DNA of 64,000 nt from Saxidomus purpurata. Taxonomy: Eukaryota > Mollusca > Bivalvia > Venerida > Veneridae. Both the position numbers and the translations under genes were made by a program. This document shows positions 34,860 to 47,460 of this stretch, piece after piece; the stretch's first letter is position 1, and each line of letters begins with the position of its first letter. The DNA is taken from positions 12,425,157-12,489,156 of the forward strand of contig JAFMSR010000012.1 of NCBI GenBank assembly GCA_022818135.1, written 5' to 3'. The notes beneath the pieces are model-generated. The model was given only the letters and a program-made list of their open reading frames with translations. It ran no database searches and had not been told where the DNA came from.

Positions 34860-36130
34860 GTCTTTACTCTATACAGGGAGCTCGGCTCACTTAGGTGAAA
34901 GCTCTCTGAATGGTTTTCAACTTTGTGTGGTTTTTTTTACTGTATTGCATATTTGCTGCCTTTTCTTTTCAAGAACTGGGAATATATGGCAGAGGATAAA
35001 AGTCCCAACTTATTTTATGGCATTTAAATTGTTTTCCTGCGTCAAATAGGACAGTATTACCATTTGCCTTGGTTTGGCTGTGTTTTTTTCCTGATTTTGT
35101 CAACTTTAATAATGTGTGATCTTTTTTATGCCGAGTATATTTACGACAAAATGTTTGAGAAATTACACGTCACTTCAATTTTAGATTTTTATTGCCTTTC
35201 ATTATTGCTGTTTCATTTTTCATGTTTAAATGGATTATTTTTATAAAAAAAAAAAAAATATTCATAAAACTAGCTACATTCCTGACATTATACTTGTGTT
35301 GTGCTTATAGTAACAAGAATAATTTGAGAATTATTGTTTTGAGGAATGATCATCGAGTGTCAGAACACCAAAAGTGACAAAGTCACAGGAAAATACAATG
35401 TAATGCAATCTTTGACAACCAACAAGTGATACCTATGTTTTATCTTATACTCAAATATGATAATTTTTAACTAAAATTGCATAGAGCAATGTTGGTGATG
35501 TACTTCATAATTGTGACATTAAACACATCTTCAACACAGCACTGTATCAAATACTCTGCTTTGTGGAAGACTTAAAGATGTTTAAAAGTTGGATACAACA
35601 ACAACAAAAACAAGAATTCTTCATTCGTCATCAAATATACACAACATGTATAGCCGACAAACAGTGAAATTCTATCTTAATACCGTGAGCTTGCAATGAT
35701 TTCATTAGTTTTGTACAAGGGAGATTTGCAGATGGACTGGTAAGGTACGGGAAATGAAATAAGAGGTTGAAAACATAATGTGATTTGGAGTGAAAACTTT
35801 GATGTGATGATACATATTGGTATATTTGAGCTTTTTGTTAGGATTTTTGTAAAATTTTATGTATTATGTTCAATTTGTCTGCTAACATTTTGGTTGTTGT
35901 TTCAAAAGAGGTTGTTTTGGACCAAGTGCTGAATTTTATAACTTATTGTAGTTTTGTAGTCGGATAACCCATGCTTTTGTAAATGTATGTTACGTTTTTA
36001 AAAGAAAAAGCCAAACTTATTTCATTCCACATTGTGAATCAGTTCTTGCTAGAAAGCGCGAAAGAAGTACTAGTTGCTGTTTTCAGTAAATATTTATATT
36101 TTTAATTTTTGGTCATAAACCGTCAGTCAA
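34860..36130. other. 3' flank segment shared with the downstream partial copy
   Basis: Stretches at about 34985-35270 and 35485-35752 match 46885-47030 plus 47475-47590 and 47590-47790 plus 50512-50582. No coding sequence recognised. Confidence 0.65.
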
Positions 36131-36138
36131 GGCCCAGA

Positions 36139-37228
36139 CATTTTTAGCTGGACTATTTGGAGAATAAGGGCTATTGCAGTCGCCCTTGTGTCGGCGTTGT
36201 TCATTGATTTGGTTAAAAGTTTTGTATGCAAGCTACACCTTACTATCATGGAAATATCAGGTAACCACCTATAGGATTGATTTAAAACTTTGCTAAAGGG
36301 TGTAGAGATATCAGACAATCAAGTTAGATAACGCTTGACTGAATTTATTTCAAATTATGACCCTTATTGGACTAAGCCATTCTAATGCATGTTGTAATAT
36401 GGTTTAAGTTTTTTGTGCAAAATGCTATCATGCACATATTTTGATAACCACTCAAAAGGATTGATTGGAAACTTGGACAAAGTATTCAAGGGTATAAGAC
36501 AATCAAGTGAGATCACTGTTGACAGAATATGATTCAAATTATGACACTTGTTAGACTTACACATTTTTAAAGTTGTACATGCAAGCAACTATCATGCACT
36601 TATCTAATTGTCCAGTCATGAGATTTATTTCAAACTTCATTTATATCTTCTAGGGTGTCAGCCGGTCAAGTTAAACTCTTTTCTGAATTGAATTTGAATT
36701 ATGGCTCTTGAAACTTTGATATTTTGATCATCTTGTTTCATGCAAGCTACTATAATGCACATATCTCAGTTTATAGTCATTGGATGGATTTGAAACTTAA
36801 GAATACTTTTCAGGGGTATCAGTCAAGTCAAGGGAGGTACCTTTTGAATGAATTCAATTCAGATTGTAGCCCTTGTTACAAATTTTGGTTACAGTTTTGC
36901 ATGCAAATTACTGTCAGCCCCATCTCAGTAATGTATGATTGGATTGATTTGAAACTTACCGAAAGTGAACAAACATTCAATTTATTCCTAGCTATTGATT
37001 GAAATTAATGCAGATATGTTTAAGTTTGTTCATGCATGCTTATGTTATGCTCATATCTCAGTAATCACCAGTTGGGTTCATATGAAAGTACAAGAAAGTG
37101 TAGACATGTATCAGTAAGAACTGATCAAAAAGTTGCATGAATTTAAGCCTTTTTGATGGAAATGTTTTGAATTTACTATCAAAGTATTTTGAATGGTCTA
37201 GCATGCTGTCATCTGACTGCTCTTGTTC
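36139..37228 (+). repeat. AGCTGGAC-family element
   Basis: TTTTTAGCTGGACTATTTGG...AAGGGCTATTGC start, units of about 190 bp ('tttgaaact', 'atcatgcacatat', 'caagt(t/g)aga'), end AGCATGCTGTCATCTGACTGCTCTTG|TT. Confidence 0.72.
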
Positions 37229-37254
37229 ATAGCTGTGGTTACATGAATGTTACA

Positions 37255-37536
37255 TAAAATCCTTAAGCAACAGTGGCATCAGTCATAAAATCAGTGGCAA
37301 AATTCATGTCATAAAACAGGTGTTAATATCAGTCATAGTTAATGTCAAAATTCATATCATGAAATGCAGGTGTTAACATCAGACATAGTCAATGGCAATA
37401 TTCATGTCATGAAACACAAAGTGTTAGCTTCAGTCATAGTCAATGGCAAAATTCATGTCATGAAACATAAGGTGTTAGTTACAGTCATAAAATCATTGGC
37501 AAAATTCATGTCATGAAACACAAGGTGTTAGCTTTT

Positions 37537-37540
<4 letters not shown>
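37255..37540. repeat. ~58-bp tandem repeat
   Basis: Five to six units built from 'cagtcata', 'caatggcaaaattcatgtca' and 'gaaacacaaggtgttag'. Confidence 0.8.
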
Positions 37541-37578
<38 letters not shown>

Positions 37579-37631
37579 GGAGGGGGGGGGGGGATTTGGG
37601 GGGGGGGTGGGGGAAATTTTTTTTTTTTTAT
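37539..37631. other. Poly-T/poly-G low-complexity block
   Basis: About 38 T, then G-rich and T-rich runs. The tandem-repeat motif resumes after it (near 37655). This suggests a sequencing artefact or an unstable homopolymer. Confidence 0.7.
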
Positions 37632-37674
37632 GAGAAAAGGTACTTAGTCATAAAAACAATGGCAAAATTCATGT

Positions 37675-38655
37675 CATTTCAACCTTGTCATCAATGGAGT
37701 AATGTACAAACTTGCTTGAGAAACCAGGTGTATTAAGAGACTTGTATTTTCGAAACTGAGCTCTGTAATTTAAGAATGAATAATGTTTCATTCACTGATG
37801 CAGTTTACAATTATGTCATAGACTTACACTTGCTTATTTTCGTAAATTACAATATGTAAATGACCATGTCCTTTGTACTTTTTTGTTTTTAAAAATCTTA
37901 GCGTTTGAACTGCAACCATTGATGAAAGAGTGCATTTTGCTTAACCAGTATTAAACTGAATATGAATGGTCGGGTAGTCCAAAGAATTTGCACAATCCAT
38001 ATATCAACTGTCAAGGTCATCTTCTTGCAGTCTCAGTACATATAATACATGTATAGCAAGCATTTCTAACTGAATATGAAGCTTTAGATTTCAGTTGCTG
38101 TCATTGGAACTACAAGTAAGGCCACATTTAAAAAAGTCTTTGTTTGCTGTCTCCCGACCCTACTTTTTGAAGTAAGCAATTTATTAGCGGATCGGTTGGG
38201 AGACGGCAAACAGACCTAAGACTGATAGAAAGATGATAATGTCTAAATATACAAAAACAAATGCCTAGGGTCACTTTATTATGCTGAATGATATAGATTG
38301 TGTGTAACAAGTTTCATGATGTTATGTGATGGAACATCTCTCTGAAGTCATTAAATGACATTTGATGCAATGAAATTTCAAGTCCATCCAAAGTGTTTTA
38401 TTTTTTTGGTTACTAGCAAGTCAAATACGTAACAGAGGAATAATTAAAAGAATAACAGTAAAATGAAAAACAGTAGTTAATGAAAGATGGCAAAAAGTCA
38501 AAATAATTATAATAACAGGAGGATTGCCAGAAAATCGTGGTGCACAAAGTTTCATTGTATTCAAGTGTCGAGTACAATATGTGTAGTGTACAATATGTTA
38601 CACAGGTCTTTATTTTGAATGTTATGCCTGAATCTCCCTTACTATCAATTTATTA
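37675..38655. other. Intergenic stretch
   Basis: AT-rich. A short inverted repeat of 'gcttactt...gtctcc(g/c)ac' style occurs near 38120-38215 ('gtttgctgtctcccgacc' against 'ggttgggagacggcaaac'). Nothing else recognised. Confidence 0.45.
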
Positions 38656-39389
38656 AAAGTACAGTCATCCTAGCTAAAAAATATGCTAAAGTGGGAATAA
38701 ATTTGAACAGAAATGAAACATGTATTTTCAGTATCACCAACATCATTCTGTAGTTTCAGAAACAACAAAGTTCCCAAAAGTTCCATTGGTGGAAATAGTT
38801 TTTTTTTCAAGGTCAAGGTCACACCCTTTAAATGTTAAATAGGGTTAAGTTCCCCATTACTTATTGCATCTTTTGCAATATTTTGGTATATTTTAATGGT
38901 TTTTGTATTATTTCTTTCAAACATTTTGATTAGCAATCTATTTCTAACATTTTACAGACATTTTAACACCTGACCTCTAACTGAAGGTCAAGGTCAAATG
39001 GTTGTTTTAGTAACACACACGTAATTTAACTTTGTATTGCATGATCATTTGTTTATTTTTACTTTTCACCTGTTTCTTCTTTTGTTTAATGAAAATTGAC
39101 TACTTTTGCATGCAAAACAATTTAGAGTGCTAAGAAATAAAAATATAAGCTGAATGAAAATATATAAACAGGTTAATAGCATTAATGTAAAGAACCAGTA
39201 CAAGACTCCTACCTTCGGTTTTAAACTTCTTGCTTTGCCATATAAAATGTCTGGCTCGATGTTAACGCCTTCAACCAAAAGGGTGAAGTTATCTCGAGTC
39301 AGAAAACAAAACCACTTTCGTTATTATAATAGAGGCTAGTAATGATGTAACAGAAAAAATACACAAAGGAAATCAAAGCACTGAAGGGA

Positions 39390-40080
39390 CTTTGCAGAAT
39401 GTTAGGAATAATCATTTTTCGGAAACCATAAAACTAATTTTGAAAACCTTCGTCATCTGATTTAATTCAAGTTAATCTATGGTATTCAAATCAAGATTTA
39501 CTGCCATTTTATGTTGGGGTATGGTAATGTCTACATATTTTTAGGTTTTTTTTGCAGCAAATATATATCAAAACAAGAAATCATCAGTGACCTCATTTTC
39601 ATTCACAAATTCTTCATTATTGAAGACAACAGTACTTGGCAGATGCTTTATTTATTGAAGTTCCCTATTGAAGACTATGAAGGATATAAATGTATGTTGC
39701 CTGAAATCAAATTACAGAAATTCCCACTTAAATCATAAGAAACATGATCAAATTCTAAAGATAGTGAAGATAGGTAACAATTGGTTAAGAAACAAACTGC
39801 TAGCAGTACTGAATTGATACGTACGAACGAAATTAACATTTGCTGATGATAATTGAACTTAAAACATTAAAGTACAGTATTCCCACCTTAAACATAAAAA
39901 TGCCAAGGAAATGCCCAAATTACTGATCAAGAGAGATATATTTTCATGAAAATAGATATAGTAATATAAAGCTATTAGTATTACTGAATAGAAACACATG
40001 AAAGAAATTAATACATGTTGGCAATAATCAATCGAAGTTTAATTAAAAGCCAATAACAGAAATTCTTACTTTAAAAGGGA
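39390..40080. repeat. ~185-bp tandem repeat, left arm
   Basis: Units with 'aattcccac(t/c)ttaaa', 'tgccaaggaaatgccc', 'ctattagtattactgaat' and 'ttggcaataatcaa', diverged. Confidence 0.6.
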
Positions 40081-40084
40081 GTGA

Positions 40085-43000
40085 GTAGGATAATCTCAAG
40101 TAAATGTGGTGGTGTATGGTCTGAAAGACCACACACTCAACATCTTTAGTTTTTCAAACATATGTATGAGCATCGAGCCTCTTGTGTCCGGTACTGAATA
40201 CTGAATGGCTTGTTCCCATTTGTCTAGTAGATGGTGGTCATCTTTCTGCCTCTACACTCATGTAAGAATCTTAGTCACCGTGAGCTTTAGTATTTTCATA
40301 AGTGACTCTATGGAGTGACTGGTAGCCTCTCACCCCTTGATTTGCCAATTGCTCTGCCATCCCATTGTCATAAACACCATAGTGTTTTTGTATGCATCCA
40401 TTGTAGTGACACTTTTGGCTTCTCGCTGAACCTGTTATGTTCTTGGGCAAGGGATGACAATTTGACATATGGCAATGCTTAATGAACTGATATAGCATGT
40501 GTTAGAACGAATACCCGATGGTAGTCCTTTTCTGACTATTCAGCTGCTTTCGTTGCTGTATGATGACTTCTATTTCTGCTTTGTTTAAGTTGTAACAGTG
40601 CTTGCCTGCTTATATGCTAACTATCTCTGACCCACCAGTTGTGTACATGGTGAAAATACCAGAACCGCCATCTTGTGTAGCAGCTGTAGCAGTCTGAGTA
40701 CATATGCGTCTATGTCTCTGATGGATAATCTTCTGAGAACATGGCTAGTGCTATGGATCTCTTGATATTTTCATCATTCACACCGAGTTGGAACCCGGCA
40801 CTTTAGTGCAGATACTAATGTTTGATATGTTGTACATCTGTGGCTCCGGCAGTTCCCACTGATCAAAAGTTGTCAGTGACCCAAGATGGGCAGCATTTGC
40901 TTTTGTCAGCTTCTTGGATTCATTGACGCAGTTCCCTCTTTTCAGACAATAGGGCCTCAAGCTTTGTATTCATGGGGTGGTCTGGCAAAAACTGGTACTT
41001 GTTGCCTTGCATTTGCGCTTTCGCACCCCTTCTCTTACCAATCAGTAGAATGGCAGTGACTTCCTCCATTGCCTTAAAATTGTCTGCACACTTAAATCAA
41101 GTAATTATTCTTAAGGCCTTGTTTTGGACCTTATGCGGCACTTGTTGATTTGTATTTGCGGCCATCGTCTAAGCTGTAGAGATGTATTTAAGGTGTGGCC
41201 TCACTGTTCCTAAGTATTCTGTATTCAGTATCTTCTCATTCGCTCACTTAGTTAGTGTCAACTAACTTATGTATTATCGCTAGGGCCAGTGTTTTTTGAT
41301 TTGTCGTTACTCGAACCCGCCGCCCCTATTTTTTCGTATTTTCAAAAAAAAAAAAAAAAAAAAAATTTTTTTTTGTTTTGTTTTTCAAAATTTTAAAACG
41401 CGAAATTAGAGGTCCGTTTATACAAATGGTAACGTCAATAAGCTGCATTCGTCTAGTGAATTTTTTCAGACCGATTTGGGACCGAAATTCAGCCCCATTC
41501 CCTTCCTAGCATGATGTACATATTTCCCCCATTTTTGACAAAAAATCCCCTCAAAATGAATGCTGACAAAAGTTTCTGATTAAATTAATCAAATGCTTGC
41601 CAAAATTGTTATAAAATGTAAGTTTCCATCAATAAAAACGTTTCATAATCACTTCTTGCAATTATTTGATACCTTACAATTGAAATAGTCAGCCGAAAAT
41701 CGCCGATTTTTCGTTTGTCATCTATTTTCGCGACCCCGTTTTTTTTAAATTTTACCAAAGAAAACAGTGTTCAGAAGACTCAAAAACAGATAAAAATAGA
41801 TTTGTTTCATTTGTTTCAACAATAATGCCTGTTGTTTTGTTACTGACACCAATATTTTTATCTGAAAATTTAGTTATTTTTGAGTGTGATTTTGGGCCAA
41901 AATTCAGCCCCATTCCCCTCCTAAAATAATATATTTTATCCCCAAATGTTTTACAAAATATTACCCTCAGAATAGTGACAAAATTTTTTGACTTACCTAA
42001 AATGCTGATAAATGTTTTTGATTAATTTAATCAAATGTTGGCCAAATTTTTTATAAAAATGCAACTTCCCATCAATCAGAAAGTTTCAGAATCATTTATT
42101 GCAATCACTTGATACCTTACATGTGAAAAAGTCAGCTGAAAAGCGCAGATTTTTCGTTTGTCACCTATTTTCGCGACCCCGATTTTTGTTATTTTCTCAC
42201 AGAAACTGGTGAACACAAGACTCAAAAAAGACGATGTATACAATGTTTTCAATTGAAAATAGTAGTATTCATTTTATTCATGTGCGTTTTAACACCAGTG
42301 TCTGATGCTTTGTTACTGACACCAGTATTTTTTATCTGAAAATATTATGTTAAATTTCTGTTTCTTCTCTATATAATTGGGAAAAGAATAATGTAATAAA
42401 AGTCAACAAATTTTCAAGGGCATATTGCTCCGGGAGGGGGTGTTCTTATGTCGGATTTTAGAAGAGAAAGCAGGTCCACGATGAAACAAAGTTTGTCATG
42501 TATAAAAAAAGTCTTTTTTTTTTTTTTTTTTTTCCCTCCTCCGTACGGAGCTTTTTAATTTCAAACTTCGAGTAACAAGTAATAAAAAAATAATGGCCTA
42601 GCTTTATACTATCCTGTGTTTACATGTACGCACCAGTCTTCTGCCCATGCTGAAAGCATGTCTGCAGGTTGCTGCATCCTAAATATAGCAATTGATGCAT
42701 CTGAACATTAACGCACAAGGTAGTCTGCATAGAGGAAGCTTTAACTCCTCTTGGAAGCTTTTATGAAAAGAAGAAAGAGGGTGGATGACAATACATCTCA
42801 TTGAGGGCCACATTGTGGTTTTAAGAATTTACAACTTTGTATCCAATTAACACAGACTCTAGCCCTTGCGTTGAACAGATAGGACTTGTTCCACTTGTAC
42901 ATTGTGCCCCTGATTCATTCCATTCCGTAGAAGCTTCACAAGGAGACAGTTAGTCCTGACATTATTGAATGCTTTTTCGAGATTAATCCAATTAACAAGT

Positions 43001-43170
43001 GATACTTCTTTTTCTTTGATTGCATCTTCAACCTCTTGGGCAGGGTATGTAGTCTAGTTTTCTGTTGAATCCAGCTTATTTGCTAGCTAGAATTTGGTTG
43101 ATTTCCAAGTACATGTACCATTTCATTCCCAGATTCAGTGTTTGCACAGTCATCTAGAATTCAGCTGATA
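40085..43170 (-). mobile_element. Degenerate non-LTR retrotransposon (Jockey/CR1-like), interrupted
   Basis: Read on the minus strand, about 43040-42780 encodes pieces of a reverse transcriptase: AIKEKEVSL, NLEKAFNNV (the F-I-D-L-x-K-A-F-D motif), LLVKLLRNGMN, then YLFNARARV and a decayed 'G-P-Q' block. Frames shift and stops intervene. At 40498-40271 the minus strand encodes NGMAEQLANQGV, the end of an RNase H domain (GNExADxLA). An unrelated insert occupies 41304-42579. Confidence 0.6.
41304..42579. mobile_element. Non-autonomous DNA element with GTTACTCGAA ends
   Basis: GTTACTCGAA near 41306 and TTCGAGTAAC near 42567. Two internal diverged copies of a block of about 440 bp contain 'tttttcgtttgtca(t/c)ctatttt'. 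It interrupts the LINE fossil. Confidence 0.55.
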
Positions 43171-43399
43171 GTAATACTAAATATGAGACTATGTGACAAA
43201 TAAATATATGCTTACAAAAAATAAAACTTGAATAATCTGTTTAAGTAATTGCTACTTTAAACATCAAAAAACAAGAAAACGACCCAAAGTTGGTCAAACT
43301 TATACATTTCCACCCAATTTAACAAGAATCAAGCTGCTAGTAGAATAGAAAAAGTATGAAGGATACTTATAAATGTTGACAATTATCAAACTTAAACTA

Positions 43400-43855
43400 G
43401 ATAGGTGTTCAGTAGAACACTTGTGTCGCCCTCCCTCTTACACTTTGTCATAAGAACCAATAATTTCGTGACAAAATCCAAGTACAAAAAGAGGCATAAC
43501 TCGTCAAATATGATCTTGACCGACAAAATTTGGTGGCATCATGACCCATTTGTCAAAAGCTATACGATTTGAAAGTTTGATGAAGAAATCTTAAGAATGG
43601 CAAGTTTATAGCCAACATTAGGTTCTCGTGACAAAATCTAAGTACAAAATGAGCATGACTCTGTCAAAAATGACCTTGACCTACAAAATTGGGCGGCATC
43701 ACAAGTCTTTTGTCATAAGCAATGCAATTTGAAAGTTTGATGAATTAAGCTTAAGAAATGGCAATGTTCTAGCCAATGTTAAGTTTTTGTGACGGACTGG
43801 TCCAACTGATCCCTATGTATCACATTTTCTCCTAAAGTGCGACACAAAAATGAAA
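43400..43855 (-). repeat. GTGTTCTACTGAACAC-family element, reverse orientation
   Basis: Starts 'ggtgttcagtagaacactt' and carries two units with 'gaccttgaccTACAAAA' and 'catgact', the reverse complement of the family at 59343-62452. It is the only element here clearly in minus orientation. Confidence 0.7.
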
Positions 43856-43859
43856 TACA

Positions 43860-44600
43860 GAAAATGTGATTTAAAACATAAAAAAAACATGAAAATTACC
43901 CAAAATAGAATGTGAATATGGACAAAATTCGCTCAGATATTTAATTCATAGATACAGTAGATTTAAATAAAACTAGGATAATAACATAAAAACAAATTGA
44001 CAATGACTAAATAAAAAAATACAACTTCAGAAATACCACTTAGAACATCAAAACTGGATGAAAATGCCCCAAAAATTGGATGAATATACATTTTTTTCAA
44101 CCAGGTATGTTTTAATTCAAAGCTTAAGTAGTTTTGAATAAAAAAACAAAAACAGCATAAATATGAATTGACAATCATCAAAATAAGAATTAAAATTACA
44201 GAAATCTCCACTCTTAAAACGGCAAAAAAGCACGAAACTGCCCAAAAAAGTTGATGCATTTGGGCAATATTCACCCAAAAAGTTTTTATTGAATAGTTAT
44301 AGTAGTTCTGAATCGAAAAATAAAAACAACACAGAGATTTGTTGAAAATCATCAAAGTAAGACATAAACTACAAAAATTCCCACTTAAAACAACAAAAAA
44401 GCATGAAAATGCCCCAAAAAGTAAGTGAATATGGACAATTTTCACCCAATTTTTTTTTATCACATAGTTATAGTAGTTTTGAATTGAAAAATGAAAACAA
44501 CATAAATATTTGTTGACAATAATCAAAATAAGAAATATAATTACAGAAATTCCCAACTAAAACATCGAAAAAACATGAAAATACCCAAAAATAACATTTC
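43860..44600. repeat. ~185-bp tandem repeat, right arm
   Basis: About four units with 'aattcccac(t)taaaac', 'catgaaaatgcccc', 'caattttcacccaa' and 'agttatagtagttttgaat'. The 197-codon open frame on the minus strand at 44556-43963 is a by-product of the repeat (period about 61 residues, Phe/Cys-rich) and is not called as a gene. Confidence 0.8.
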
Positions 44601-44911
44601 CCCCACACATATCAATGGGAACTTTTCTTTATGTTAAAGGTAGACCATTTGCAAAGTCATGGTGAAGGATTCATTTCTGTTCAAATTTTTTCCCGGTCCA
44701 ACCCCAGAATGACTGTACTATAACATATGATTATATAGATGAAACAAACCAATATTGAATATTTGTATTTGGCTCATTACCGCTCTAACATCATAAGCCA
44801 AGCCTGCAATGTCACATATTAGATTCATTCAGTGTGTAGACATTATTAACAGTCATGTGACATTCCTCACACTGTGTGAACATTCTGTGACAGATGGGAT
44901 AAGTAAGAATC

Positions 44912-45099
44912 GGGGATATAAAACTGGCTTGAATCTTAAACCGGCTATTTTGTAGCCTTAAACATGCAATTCTTACTTCAACTGGATACTGAATTATTAG
45001 ATGATCTGTGAGAATAATTCATTATCCAGGAAATGTAAGAATTGCATGTTTAAGGCTACAAAATAGCTGGTGTAAGATTCAAGACTGTCTTATATCCCC
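44912..45099. repeat. Long near-perfect foldback
   Basis: Arms 44912-44977 and 45035-45099, paired through 'ggggatataa', 'cttgaatctta' and 'gctattttgtagccttaaac'. The loop also pairs (TGGATAC...GAATTATT with AATAATTC...ATCCA). Confidence 0.85.
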
Positions 45100-45840
45100 A
45101 TTTCCTTTAATTCTCTTTCATTTTGAAGGCTACAAAATGGTCCGTTTTTTATCTGTGATTTATTTTTAGAAGACTATGAAAATGGCCAATTATATATTAA
45201 TGGCTTCAACATCAGCGGGGATATTCACCCTACTGTCAAGTGAATGTACATACGTACATCTTTGGAGTTTAAGCCAGCACTAGTTGTGCACCAACCATGA
45301 GAAATTGTAAAACAGTCATGTTGCAATGATATAGATACATTTGTTATCAGACTGTTATAATGTGTTACTGTTGATACATGTTTGTTATGTTTATCCTCAA
45401 GAATGCTAATAAAGCTTTATAAAAAAATATTTTGTAGTATTTGCTGTTGTATAAGTGCCTTGGATTCTGGTGCTCTTCTGCAGAGATAAATTATATGACT
45501 CTAAAGTTAGAAGGCGGGATGTGGGATTTGATCATTTTATACTTGCTGAGATACTTACTGACACAACATGAATAGGATGTTATTGAAATTGCCCTTCCAA
45601 ATTTCCATACCGAGTTATGCTCTATAATGAAACTGAAAACTTAATAAATGCTTTGAAAACATGTAAAAATTGAGTTTGGCAGAGTTATTTCTGTTACTGA
45701 AATACAATTATAACATGATCCGCAACTTTTCTTATATAGATAAAGACGGAAAGAAGCTATACATTATTTAACGATAAAATACATCATGTTTTCCACGGGC
45801 AAAGTTACTATGGAATGTTGCTACGCGTCGAACATAGTTT
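45100..45840. other. Intergenic stretch before the partial receptor copy
   Basis: No gene or repeat recognised; no upstream receptor exons found. Confidence 0.5.
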
Positions 45841-45844
45841 GTGG

Positions 45845-46348
45845 TATTTTTCAAAGACAATGATCCCAATAAAGATTTAGGGTACCATCAGGATGTGGTA
45901 GTGAATGTTGATAACGATAATGTCATTGAAGTCTATGACACTGCAGATAGAAATAATGAAGGTATTTCTCAGCCGCATGCAGAATCCGCTCCTATGATTG
46001 ACATTCCTGGAGCCACAGGGTCCTCGTACAATGTCGGGGATGAATACTATAAAAGGGAACCAGTAACAGGAATTTCAGCATTTGGATCCAGTTGGAATGG
46101 AGCACCGGGATCCAGGACATTTAGCATTAAACCAAATGAACATTGACCATTCTGTAAAGTCTGTAGGAAATGAAAATCAACGACCTGTTAGTAGTTGCAA
46201 GTTCCGTGCCATATCAGGTAGAAGTGAACAGTTTAATCATAGAAATGTTCAAAATAGGAATGGTGCTAGTGGAAACAGTGATCTTAATGATCAGTCATAC
46301 ATATCTCTCAGAAGTGATCTGAATGATATAGAGGATATCTATGTTTAG
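45845..46348 (+). pseudogene. Partial, frameshifted copy of the CUB receptor's last exon
   Basis: Matches the receptor exon from about 32295 to its stop. It encodes [26 protein letters not shown] and YYKREPVT in one frame. A two-base loss near 46067 ('gtaacaggaat' against 'gtaactgaggaat') then shifts it, and the rest ([11 protein letters not shown] ... DIEDIYV) continues in another frame to the equivalent stop, TAG at 46346-46348. The 3' flank is also shared. No CUB, LDLRa or membrane exons precede it, so it is a broken tail copy. An additional exon of an unseen gene is less likely. Confidence 0.8.
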
Positions 46349-46729
46349 TTTCATTGTTTTATATTGATTTTCAACACTAATCATGGATAGTAGAATTATT
46401 TTGCAAGAACAGTACTTATATGGTTCGCACAGGCCTTGAAAAGTACTTGAATTTGATGCCAAGTACTTGAAAAGTACTTGAATTCTGAAAATGAAACTAG
46501 TGAATTTCTATAAAAGTCATTGAATTTGTATGTTCAGCGTAAAAAACGTCCAAAATAATTGTATCACGCCTTAAAACGACGAGAAAACAGTCTATCCGTA
46601 TCAGTCCATCGAACTGTATCAACTACGTACCGGATTCGGGAATTTAGACACGCTTGCTCCCGGAGTGATTTCCCTTTACCAAAAGTCATGGTCGCGGAAA
46701 ATTTGTGAAAATGCATTTTCTCATCGACA

Positions 46730-46924
46730 TTGCTCACGAATGATAGTTATAAAGCATGGATAAAGGAATTTAAGGGGAACAAACACAAGTGTACTTGCGT
46801 TGTGTTGGATAAACTTATAGACATAGCACATTATGGGCGAAAGTGCGTTGAAGAGTCATCAACGAGAAAAAAGCATTATCATGATTATGTTATGGCATCT
46901 AAATTGTTTTCCTGCATCAAATAG
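46730..46924 (+). pseudogene. Possible degraded BED-type zinc-finger fragment
   Basis: Encodes YKAWIKEFKGNKHKCTCV...HYGRKCVEESSTRKKHYHD, similar in layout to the N-terminal finger of hAT-related proteins (W...K...C...C...G...L...H...KKH). One cysteine and one histidine position are replaced (L, S). It lies in sequence present only in the tail copy. Confidence 0.35.
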
Positions 46925-47047
46925 GTGACTATTCTAATACAGTATTACCATTGGCCTTGGTTTGGCTGTTTTTTTTCTGTTAATTTTGTTTACTTTAATA
47001 ATTTGTGATCTTTTTTATGCCGAGTATATTGCAACAGATAACAGGCA

Positions 47048-47460
47048 GAGCATATCTCCTGATCGGGATAAAAACCCCGGATGAGCTAAAATAGCCTGAT
47101 CGTGCTAAGACGTAAACAATAGAAAAGTACAATTTTTTAAATAACTTTTTTTTCAAAGAAAAAGCTTAAGTTAATTTTTTCACAGAATATTTATCTCATT
47201 TATACAGACCTGATAAATACATTACTTTCTGGTTTTTCAGTTGGTAAAAAAGTCAAAATTTCACCAACAAGATATTGACATGATATTTGCTTATTCTTAT
47301 TGCTTACAATAATATAAACATACACTGAAAAAATAAACTTGCGCTTTTTCCTAGCAAAAAAGTTATTTAAAAAATTGTACTTTTCTATTGTTGACGTTTT
47401 AGCCCGATCGGGCTATTTTAGCTCATTCTGGGTATTTACCCCGATCGGGAGATATGCTCT
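47048..47460. mobile_element. MITE with ~100-bp terminal inverted repeats
   Basis: AGAGCATATCTCCtGATCGG at the left; the right end is the reverse complement, CCGATCGGGAGATATGCTCT. Pairing continues through 'gagctaaaatagcc' and 'acaatagaaaagtacaattt'. It interrupts the duplicated flank relative to about 35138-35150. Confidence 0.85.

Larger units (their letters stand above)
38660..44717. mobile_element. Probable large TA-flanked DNA element with CAGTCAT ends and nested insertions
   Basis: Left end TACAGTCATCC with inner 'gggaataaatttgaacagaa'. Right end GAATGACTGTA with the reverse complement of the same inner motif at about 44668-44695. Both flanks carry the same repeat of about 185 bp (39.4-40.08 and 43.2-44.6 kb). 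A dead LINE lies between them. The TA/CAGT ends fit the Tc1/mariner-pogo group; no transposase was found. Confidence 0.5.

Noticed and set aside
43963..44556. 197-codon open frame on the minus strand
   Set aside because: Its period of about 61 residues follows the 185-bp tandem repeat exactly; the Phe/Cys-rich composition is a by-product of AT-rich repeat DNA.
45841..46146. A second functional receptor gene
   Set aside because: Only the tail is present, it is frameshifted, and no extracellular or membrane exons precede it.
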